Source of the DNA: an uncultured Planctomycetaceae bacterium
Lineage (GTDB): Bacteria; Planctomycetota; Planctomycetia; Pirellulales; UBA1268
DNA length: 16,634 nucleotides
Reading direction: 5' to 3'
Assembly (NCBI GenBank): GCA_937926325.1
Contig: CALAZQ010000180.1
Coordinates: 1 to 16,634 of the forward strand
This document shows positions 1-5,655 of the stretch, in pieces (positions within the stretch are counted from its first letter, which is position 1; each line of letters begins with the position of its first letter). Position numbers and translations under genes: made by a program. Below the pieces are notes generated by a model that was not told the DNA's origin, did no database searches, and was given only the letters and a program-made list of their open reading frames with translations.

Positions 1-1
1 C

Positions 2-61
2 TGGCCGTCCACCAAGGCGGCCGACTGGTGCGGCGAGTGGGAGCAGGCAGAGCCGGGCTGA
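2..61 (+). CDS. C-terminal tail of a small upstream protein (partial)
   Basis: An open frame enters from the left edge and ends at TGA 59-61. The readable tail is WPSTKAADWCGEWEQAEPG. The pattern of a Pro-Thr-Lys stretch followed by Asp-Trp-Cys-Gly-Glu resembles the C-terminal end of small zinc-ribbon-like hypothetical proteins that are common in bacteria, which often end in a D-W-C-G-E-F/W motif. Only 19 residues are visible, so the rest of the protein and its function cannot be judged. It lies 63 bases upstream of the lipoprotein gene on the same strand and could be cotranscribed with it. The call rests on the motif alone. Confidence 0.5.
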   Translation, partial: WPSTKAADWCGEWEQAEPG

Positions 62-124
62 GATGGCTGGCCGCTCGGAGCGACAACCTTGCTTTACGGC
101 AGATCGGAACAAAGGAGATTTTCG

Positions 125-301
125 ATGCGTTTCTATTCAACCATGCTTGCGTGCCTGCTGTTGCCATTGTTGGGCTGCAACCAGAAGACGGCCCCGTCGG
201 TGTCAACCGAAGAGGTTCAGGCAGCCAAGGAACAGATGCTGAAGATGAACGACGAGTATCAGAAAAAGCTGGAACAGCTGACCCTTCCAGGTCAGGACTG
301 A
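125..301 (+). CDS. Small predicted lipoprotein (58 aa)
   Basis: The ATG at 125 is chosen because AAAGGAGA lies about 7 bases upstream and because it places a signal peptide at the N-terminus. Residues 1-17 are a short basic start (MRF) followed by a Leu-rich hydrophobic core. LPLLGC is a lipobox with the lipidated cysteine at position 18, so the mature protein should be anchored to a membrane through Cys18. The mature part is about 40 residues, rich in Glu, Lys and Gln, and probably a single amphipathic or coiled-coil helix (VQAAKEQMLKMNDEYQKKLE). No enzymatic motif is visible. Its size and layout are like those of small helical lipoproteins of unknown role in Planctomycetes and other Gram-negative bacteria. 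It converges on acetate kinase, with only 6 bases between the two stop codons. Confidence 0.75.
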   Translation: MRFYSTMLACLLLPLLGCNQKTAPSVSTEEVQAAKEQMLKMNDEYQKKLEQLTLPGQD

Positions 302-337
302 ACCGGTTCAGTGCTCGCCATGCTCCTCGGCGAGCAC
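298..337. terminator. Palindrome plus hairpin at convergent gene ends
   Basis: CTGAACCGGTTCAG (298-311) is a perfect 14-base palindrome that contains both the lipoprotein stop (299-301) and the acetate kinase stop (308-310). It is followed by a perfect 9-bp hairpin, GTGCTCGCC (311-319) and GGCGAGCAC (329-337), with a 9-base loop. Neither element has a T-tract, so this is not a textbook intrinsic terminator. The position between convergent genes suggests a shared transcript end or 3' protection. Confidence 0.35.
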
Positions 338-1513
338 ACGCGCGACCGCCGCGGCGATAACCGCCTGCTCATCGGTCGGCAGGGCCCAGACCGTGACGGC
401 CCCACCGGCGTCGAGGCGGGCCTCGCCCGCCGCTGCCTGATTGGCCGGCTCGTCGAGTGTTACCCCGAGCCAGCTGAGTGCCCGGCAGACCCGGCCGCGA
501 ATCTCGGGGCTGTTGGCCCCGATGCCACCGGTGAAGACAAGGCCCTCGAGTCCGCCCAGCTCCGCGGCGGCAGCCGCAGTTTCGCGAACAATGCTGCGGC
601 AAAACAGGGCCACCGCCTCGGCTGCTGCCGGGCTGTCGCTGGCGAGAAGCACCCGCAGGTCGCTGCTGATGCCCGAAACACCGAGCAGGCCCGACTCGTG
701 CGTCAGCAACTGCTCAGCCTCAGCGGCCGACAGCCCAAACCGGCTCTGCAGGGCCAGCACCGCCCCCGGGCCGATCGAGCCCGACCGCGTCGCCATCACC
801 AGGCCGTCGAGCGGCGTGTAGCCCATGGTGGTGGTGATGCTGCGGCCCTCGAGCACGCCGCAGAGGCTGGCCCCCGCTCCCAGGTGAGCCAGCACCGTCC
901 GCCGCGGCAGGCCACCCGGCAGCTTCCGCAGTTGGCCCACGATGGATTCATACGACAGGCCGTGAAAGCCGTACCGCTTGAGGCCCGCCTTATGAAACCG
1001 GCGGGGCAGGGCCAGCCGGCGGGCCTCCGGCGGACAGGTCTGGTGAAACGCCGTGTCAAAGCAGGCGACCTGCGGCACGGCCGGCAGTCGCTTGGCGACC
1101 AGTTCAATCGCCGCCAGGTTGTGCGGCATATGCAGCGGTGCCAGCGGCACCAGCCCTTGCAGTGTCTTTAGCACCGCCGGCGTGATGCGGGCCGGCCCGG
1201 TGAAGGCTTCACCGCCGTGTACCACCCGGTGGCCGACTGCGGCAATTGCCGCAGTCCCGACCGACTCGGCAACCGTATCAAGCACCAGCGACAGACCGGC
1301 CGCATAAGTTTCAGCGGCGGGCAGCGCGACCGCTTGATCGATCTGCTCGTGTTCACCGCTCAGCCGAAGCCGCGGCGAGCCGCTGAGGCCCGAAAGCTCA
1401 CCGGTCAACTGCGGAGCGTGAAGCCGGCCCGAATCAACCGGCCACTGATACGCCGCAAACTTGACGCTGCTCGAACCGGCGTTGAGCACAACGATGATTC
1501 GCTGCTTGGCCAT
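308..1513 (-). CDS. ackA: Acetate kinase family protein (AckA-like)
   Basis: Acetate and propionate kinases interconvert acyl phosphate plus ADP with carboxylate plus ATP in the cytoplasm. The 401-residue length fits the family. Expected landmarks are present: VVLNAGSSSVKF (Asn11), VGHRVVHGGE (Arg96), FDTAFHQT (Asp153), AHLGAGAS (His210), FTGGIG (328-332) and PTDEQ (Glu382). Several usually strict positions differ from the textbook enzyme: HLGAG for HLGNG, TTTMG for DTSMG, SIGPG for DIDPG near 246-250, GIGAN for GIGEN and TDEQ for TNEE. It may therefore be a divergent subgroup or prefer another short acyl group. The ATG at 1513 follows GAGGAG closely. It starts 50 bases after the toxin stop, and its natural partner, the phosphotransacylase at 2166-3101, lies upstream on the same strand. 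Confidence 0.9.
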   Translation of the reverse strand: MAKQRIIVVLNAGSSSVKFAAYQWPVDSGRLHAPQLTGELSGLSGSPRLRLSGEHEQIDQAVALPAAETYAAGLSLVLDTVAESVGTAAIAAVGHRVVHGGEAFTGPARITPAVLKTLQGLVPLAPLHMPHNLAAIELVAKRLPAVPQVACFDTAFHQTCPPEARRLALPRRFHKAGLKRYGFHGLSYESIVGQLRKLPGGLPRRTVLAHLGAGASLCGVLEGRSITTTMGYTPLDGLVMATRSGSIGPGAVLALQSRFGLSAAEAEQLLTHESGLLGVSGISSDLRVLLASDSPAAAEAVALFCRSIVRETAAAAAELGGLEGLVFTGGIGANSPEIRGRVCRALSWLGVTLDEPANQAAAGEARLDAGGAVTVWALPTDEQAVIAAAVARVLAEEHGEH

Positions 1514-1563
1514 CAGCTCCTCACCCAGAGAAAAGCCGCCGCACCAGCTGTTGCGTTCGACGT

Positions 1564-1917
1564 TCAGGCATTACTCCGCCGCAAATGAAATGAAATCTCA
1601 TGGCCAAGTCGTTCGATTGCTTCAGCGAGTGAGGCACAATCAGCCTCCAATAACCGACCGTTCACATGATGCACAAGCCTGTGGTCAATCGAAACAAGCT
1701 TTCGAAGCCGCACCGTTGATGGCCGCGGAAGGCCGGCCGGGCTCCAGCCTGCGATCAAAACATCAGACCCATCTCGAGGCTGTTGAGTCGTGACGCGTGC
1801 GAGAAGAAGATCCTGCTGATCGACAGCAAGCACAACCCCCGGCCGCCGTTTCTGCCTCTTCATATCGGTGAAGGGAAATTCAACCGATACGATCTCACCG
1901 ACACTAAAGGCTGTCAT
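1564..1917 (-). CDS. PemK/MazF-type toxin
   Basis: Toxins of this family are endoribonucleases that cut mRNA and arrest growth until the cognate antitoxin neutralises them. Starting at ATG 1917 the protein has 117 residues, close to the family size. Its N-terminus reads GEIVSVEFPFTD, then KRRPGVVLAV, the typical PemK/MazF pattern of a G-D/E-I-V-x-V-x-F-P-F strand followed by a basic K-R-R-P loop and a V-V-L strand. ARVTTQQP is in the place of the usual conserved Ser/Thr strand. This start is preferred over the longer frame to 2001 because it gives a 14-base overlap with the end of the antitoxin gene, a usual toxin-antitoxin arrangement with coupled translation, and because the extra N-terminal residues do not fit the family. 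Confidence 0.8.
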   Translation of the reverse strand: MTAFSVGEIVSVEFPFTDMKRQKRRPGVVLAVDQQDLLLARVTTQQPRDGSDVLIAGWSPAGLPRPSTVRLRKLVSIDHRLVHHVNGRLLEADCASLAEAIERLGHEISFHLRRSNA

Positions 1918-2089
1918 AGACGCTGTCGTCGGCGGTGTCGTCCCGGAAAAACTCCTGCAGGCCGAGCCGCTGCCAGTCGAGGTCTTCGGATGTCCGCCCA
2001 ATCAGATGGGGCAGATCCTGATACAGCCGAAGCTGGTCGGCAAGCGAGAGCCCCTCGATTGCTTTTTCGATTTCATCAACTGTTGTCAT
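1904..2089 (-). CDS. Antitoxin of the PemK/MazF-type module
   Basis: This is a 61-residue acidic protein directly upstream of, and overlapping, the toxin gene. Residues 1-25 (MTTVDEIEKAIEGLSLADQL) look like the N-terminal helix seen in many short antitoxins. The C-terminal half is acidic (FFRDDTADDSVYDSL) and likely the toxin-neutralising tail. No DNA-binding fold can be named with confidence. The ATG at 2089 is preferred; a TTG at 2095 is also in frame. CCGGAGGTGA lies just upstream of both. I identify it as an antitoxin mainly from size, charge, the C-terminal Y-D-x-L ending and the position before a recognisable toxin. Confidence 0.7.
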   Translation of the reverse strand: MTTVDEIEKAIEGLSLADQLRLYQDLPHLIGRTSEDLDWQRLGLQEFFRDDTADDSVYDSL

Positions 2090-2112
2090 GATCAATTCAC
2101 CTCCGGAGCAAT

Positions 2113-2148
2113 ATCACGATGATAACCTGAATGAGGCAGTACAGTCAT
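2113..2148 (-). promoter_or_regulatory. Candidate promoter/operator of the toxin-antitoxin module
   Basis: In the 76-base gap upstream of the antitoxin, the minus strand reads ATGACT (2148-2143), an 18-base spacer, then TATCAT (2124-2119). This is a plausible sigma-70-like pair, with 4 of 6 and 5 of 6 consensus matches. The short inverted repeat ATCACGATGAT (2113-2123) overlaps the -10 element, where autoregulatory binding by an antitoxin or toxin-antitoxin complex would be expected. The stretch is more AT-rich than its surroundings. This is a visual match only. Confidence 0.3.
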
Positions 2149-2165
2149 TGCACGGCAGTTTCGGG

Positions 2166-3101
2166 TCAGGCCGCCGCACCCTTGGCTTGCGCCAGCAGGC
2201 TGGCTACGGCGCAGCTGCGGACCCGGGCTTCCACAGGGTCGGCCCGGCTGGTCAGCACGATCGGGACGCGGGCCCCCAGCACGATGCCGGCCGAGTCGGC
2301 TTCGGCAAAATACTCGAGCTGCTTGGCCAGCATGTTGCCGCTTTCGATGTCGGGCACCACCAGGATGTCGGCCTGGCCCGCCACCGGCGAGTGGATGCCT
2401 TTGACATCGGCGGCAAACAGAGAAACGGCGTTATCAAACGCGAGTGGCCCGTCGAGGATGCCGCCGGTGATCTGGCCGCGGTCGGCCATCTTGCAGAGGG
2501 CGGCGGCATCGATCGTCGATCGCATCTTGCTGGTCACCGTTTCGACCGCCGACAAGATCGCCACCTTGGGGCTCGGTACACCAAGAGCCTGCGCCAAGTC
2601 GATCGCGTTCTGGACGATGTCGACCTTCTCCTCGAGGGTCGGCTCGATGTTGACCGCCGCGTCGGTGATCAGCAGCAGTCGCGGGTAGCGGTTGACCCGC
2701 ATCACAAACACATGACTGATCCGCCGGTCGGTCCGCAGGCCACCGTCCCGGGCGATGACCGCGGCCATCAGTTCATCGGTGTGCAGGCTGCCCTTCATGA
2801 TTGCCGCCGCCTCAGCCTGTCGGGCGAGGGCAACCGCCCGCTCGGCGGCGGCATGGCTGTGCGGCACATCGACCAGTGTGAGACCAGCGAGATCGATGTC
2901 ACCGTCGGCGGCGGCCTGCCGAATCTTCCCTTCGGGGCCGACCAGCAGTGGCTCGATCAGCCCGGCCTCGTGGGCCGCCACCGCCGCCGCCAGCGAAAGC
3001 TGGTCACAGGGATGGCAGACGGCCGTCACCAGCGGCGCAAGGCCAGCAGCCCGGGCAAGCAGGTCGAGGGGATCACCAGTTGCGGTGGTTGTCGTACCCA
3101 T
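2166..3101 (-). CDS. Phosphate acetyl/butyryltransferase (Ptb/PtaB type)
   Basis: Enzymes of this family transfer an acyl group between CoA and phosphate, giving the acyl phosphate that a kinase then uses to make ATP. The 311-residue length fits the short Ptb/PtaB form rather than the long Pta. Visible family signatures are an N-terminal VTAVCHPCDQLSL, the PLLVGPEGKI strand and loop, AAIMKGSLHTDELMAAVI, SHVFVM, and LLITDAAVNIEPTLEEKVDIVQNA, followed by the C-terminal pattern around ADILVVPDIESGNMLAKQLEY. The ATG at 3101 is chosen because family members begin roughly ten residues before the Asp-Pro-x-x-x-Leu stretch; a GTG at 3152 is the longer alternative. No strong ribosome site is seen. The gene is 66 bases after the oxidoreductase and in the same direction as acetate kinase, so the two probably form an acyl-CoA to carboxylate route. 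Confidence 0.85.
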   Translation of the reverse strand: MGTTTTATGDPLDLLARAAGLAPLVTAVCHPCDQLSLAAAVAAHEAGLIEPLLVGPEGKIRQAAADGDIDLAGLTLVDVPHSHAAAERAVALARQAEAAAIMKGSLHTDELMAAVIARDGGLRTDRRISHVFVMRVNRYPRLLLITDAAVNIEPTLEEKVDIVQNAIDLAQALGVPSPKVAILSAVETVTSKMRSTIDAAALCKMADRGQITGGILDGPLAFDNAVSLFAADVKGIHSPVAGQADILVVPDIESGNMLAKQLEYFAEADSAGIVLGARVPIVLTSRADPVEARVRSCAVASLLAQAKGAAA

Positions 3102-3167
3102 GACAACACAATACCGCGCCGCCGCCGGCACTGCCAAAGCGGTTGCCGGCACGACTCACGAGCCGGT

Positions 3168-4247
3168 TCAGTCGGCCAGGCTCACCGTGGTGCCGGTGCG
3201 AAAGGCTTCGTCGGCGGCCAGGACGATCTTCAGACTCGAAACCGCCTCGTCCATGTGGGCCGAAAGATCGCGGTCGTGCGTGATGGCATCGAGGAAGAAC
3301 TCTTGTTCGGCCCGGCAGAGGCCGTCGTGGTCAGGCTCGTCGGCACAGTCGATGATTTCGTCCGGTTTGGCGAAGGACCCGTCAGCGGCCAGTTCGGCAT
3401 GATGCAACTTCAAGGCCGCCGCCTTCGAGTGGGCGTTGACGTCGTCGGTGGCGACCTCGCCCTCCTTGACGCCGGTGATGCTGACAGCGCCCTTGGGGCC
3501 GACCACGTCCTTCACGAAGTAGGCGGTCTCACTCATCATCGGCCCCCAGCCCGCTTCGTACCAGCCGACCGACCCGTCGGCGAAGGTCACCTGCAGATTG
3601 CCATAGTTGTACATGCCAGGCACCAGTTCATCGGTCAGCCGCGCCCCGATCGCCGAGACCCGCACCGGCTGGGAGCGGGTCATCTGGCACATGACGTCAA
3701 CATAGTGCACGCCGCAGTCAACAATCGGTGACATCGACGCCATCAGCGCCTGATGCGTCTTCCACATGTCACCCGACGCCTGCTGGTTCAGGTTCATCCG
3801 CATCACCAGCGGCTTGCCGAGCGACTGGGCCACCTCAATGAACCGCTTCCAGGTGGGATGCACCCGCAGGATGTAGCCGATCACCAGCTTGCGGTTCGCG
3901 TCTCGGGCCGCCTGCACCACCCGCTCGGCGTCGCTGATGGTGACGGCAATCGGCTTTTCCAGAAAGACGTGGCAGCCCTCGGCGAACGCCGCGACAGCGT
4001 AGTCGGCATGGGTGTCGGGATAGGTGTTGATCGACACCGCATCGGGCTGGGTGGCCTGCAGGGCCTCGTGATAGTCGGAAAACTGCGGGTAGTCGGCCCC
4101 GACCGCGTCGAGCAGGTTCCGCCGCGACGCCTCACCCCGGGCCACGATGCCGACGATCTCAAAGCCGGGCATCGCGTGGTAGGCCTTGGCGTGGGAAATT
4201 CCCATGTGCCCGCAGCCAACAAGAAGAATTTTGATCGGTGCTTGCAT
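3168..4247 (-). CDS. Gfo/Idh/MocA family NAD(P)-dependent oxidoreductase
   Basis: This cytoplasmic enzyme family oxidises or reduces hydroxyl groups on sugars, inositols and related compounds. From ATG 4247 the protein has 359 residues. The N-terminal Rossmann fold is clear: ILLVGCGHMGISHAKAY gives Gly11, Gly13 and Gly16. The family EKP motif is FLEKPIAV (Glu97-Lys98-Pro99), and the catalytic Asp-x-x-x-His appears as DCGVH (Asp177, His181). The C-terminal beta-sheet domain follows (VTFADGSVGWYEAGWG). The longer frame to 4367 is rejected, because the extra 40 residues precede the Rossmann strand and look untranslated. Substrate cannot be told from the sequence. It is the first gene of the minus-strand series and is divergent from the amidinotransferase, so it may or may not belong to that locus. 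Confidence 0.9.
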   Translation of the reverse strand: MQAPIKILLVGCGHMGISHAKAYHAMPGFEIVGIVARGEASRRNLLDAVGADYPQFSDYHEALQATQPDAVSINTYPDTHADYAVAAFAEGCHVFLEKPIAVTISDAERVVQAARDANRKLVIGYILRVHPTWKRFIEVAQSLGKPLVMRMNLNQQASGDMWKTHQALMASMSPIVDCGVHYVDVMCQMTRSQPVRVSAIGARLTDELVPGMYNYGNLQVTFADGSVGWYEAGWGPMMSETAYFVKDVVGPKGAVSITGVKEGEVATDDVNAHSKAAALKLHHAELAADGSFAKPDEIIDCADEPDHDGLCRAEQEFFLDAITHDRDLSAHMDEAVSSLKIVLAADEAFRTGTTVSLAD

Positions 4248-4560
4248 GGTTCCATCCGGCTCTTTGAAACTGGCAGCTGATCGGCCCCGCCGCAGCAAAC
4301 GGGGGGCCAGCAGGGGATCTGCGGCAATGTCCGACGTTCTGACCGGCCCGCGGAGTATAGCGAACACGGCGGTGGCGCCGAAGGCCGCCCCGACGTTCCC
4401 GGGTGGCAGGCACCCGACCGGACACAGGATGATGAACTCAGGCCGACGGCCCGGGTTTGAGGCCGGGTGCTTCCAGAGGCTGCCATGTCATAGAGAATAG
4501 GCTCTAGTGGCAGCGCAGGGCTCACCGCCGAACCATCCCCCTCACCGAGGCCAGAAATTG
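4248..4560. promoter_or_regulatory. Divergent intergenic region
   Basis: These 313 bases separate the divergent oxidoreductase and amidinotransferase genes and must hold both promoters. On the minus strand TATACT (4359-4354) is a good -10-like hexamer about 107 bases before the oxidoreductase start, but no convincing -35 is visible. On the plus strand a short AT-rich patch near 4489-4506 (ATAGAGAATAGG) could be part of a promoter for the biosynthetic arm. A small hairpin, CGGGTG and CACCCG, is at about 4400-4416. No gene is supported here. Confidence 0.35.
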
Positions 4561-5610
4561 ATGTCGCGTGTCTGGAGTTGCAACGAGTGGGACCCTTTGG
4601 AAGAGGTGATTGTCGGCAATCCACTGGCTGCCCGGTTTCCCCACGCCGACCCGAGCACGCGGCTGGCAGAATATCCCGACCGCGAGATCGACGCGATTCC
4701 GCAGGGACCATTTCCGCAGTGGATCATCGACGAGACCGAGGCGGACCTCGAGGCCTTCGTGCAGGTGCTCGAACAGGCGGGCGTGCGGGTGCGGCGGCCG
4801 GCAACCTGGCCGCATGATGCCGAGTTTTCCACCGTCGACTGGACCAGCCGGGGCTATTACAACTATTGCCCCCGTGATGTGCTGCTGACGATTGGCGACC
4901 GAATCATCGAAACGCCCAACGTGATCCGCAGCCGGGCGCAGGAAACCGCCAGCTACAAGGACCTGCTGATCGAGTATCTCGACTCCGGAGCAAAGTGGTT
5001 TGCGGCCCCCAGGCCGATGCTCCGTGACGAACTGTTCGCCGTCGATCTCAGCCGGCCGACGCCGCGAGAGGATGAACCGGCCTTCGACGCGGCCAATGTG
5101 CTGCGGTTTGGCGAGGACCTGCTCTACCTGGTCAGCGCGACGGGGAATCGCCGGGGCGGCCGCTGGCTGCAGACGATCCTTGGTGAGAACTTTCGCGTCC
5201 ATTTCCTCGAGGGCGTCTACTACGGGAGCCACATTGACTCGACGTTCGCCGCCCTCCGGCCCGGCCTGGTGCTCTGCAATCCGGCCCGAATCAATGACCA
5301 GACCCTGCCGGAGTTTCTGCGGCAGTGGCAGGTGATCATGAGCCCCCCGATGGAAAACACCGATCAGTTTGACGCCGACTACCTCTCTCGGGCGATCGGC
5401 AGCGAATGGATCGACATGAACATTTTCAGCATCAGCCCGGAGGTGGTGGTGGTCGACCGGGACCAACTGGGGCTGATCCGGCTGCTGGAGTCGCACGGGC
5501 TGACGGTGGTGCCACTGAAGCTGCGGCATTCCAAGATGTTGGGTGGCGGCTTTCACTGTGTCACGCTCGATGTGCGGCGGGCCGGCCGGATGGAACGGTA
5601 CTTCGACTGA
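4561..5610 (+). CDS. Arginine-type amidinotransferase
   Basis: Members of the glycine/inosamine amidinotransferase family move an amidino group from arginine to an amine acceptor, giving a guanidino product and ornithine through an amidino-cysteine intermediate. The 349-residue protein starts at ATG 4561 with CNEWDPLEEVIVGN, the family N-terminus; the GTG at 4507 adds unrelated residues. The catalytic triad is intact: Asp176 in FDAAN, His224 in GSHIDSTFAALRPG, and Cys333 in GGGFHCVTLDVRR. The 48-residue Asp-His spacing matches my recollection of the CyrA/SxtG-type enzymes. It is more like the secondary-metabolism members (StrB, CyrA, SxtG) with FDAAN than human AGAT with FDAAD. It is 45 bases upstream of the NRPS on the same strand. 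With Dap enzymes nearby, a likely acceptor is the beta-amino group of Dap or of the assembled peptide, but this is inferred. Confidence 0.9.
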   Translation: MSRVWSCNEWDPLEEVIVGNPLAARFPHADPSTRLAEYPDREIDAIPQGPFPQWIIDETEADLEAFVQVLEQAGVRVRRPATWPHDAEFSTVDWTSRGYYNYCPRDVLLTIGDRIIETPNVIRSRAQETASYKDLLIEYLDSGAKWFAAPRPMLRDELFAVDLSRPTPREDEPAFDAANVLRFGEDLLYLVSATGNRRGGRWLQTILGENFRVHFLEGVYYGSHIDSTFAALRPGLVLCNPARINDQTLPEFLRQWQVIMSPPMENTDQFDADYLSRAIGSEWIDMNIFSISPEVVVVDRDQLGLIRLLESHGLTVVPLKLRHSKMLGGGFHCVTLDVRRAGRMERYFD

Positions 5611-5655
5611 GCGGTGACCGACCTCGCGAACGCCGCGGCGTGACAGGCCCCATAC

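Noticed and set aside
2088..3731. Plus-strand open frame of 547 codons
   Set aside because: It lies antisense across the phosphotransacylase and oxidoreductase, which both show clear family motifs. Its translation is rich in Gly, Arg, His and Asp without any domain, typical of GC-rich shadow frames.
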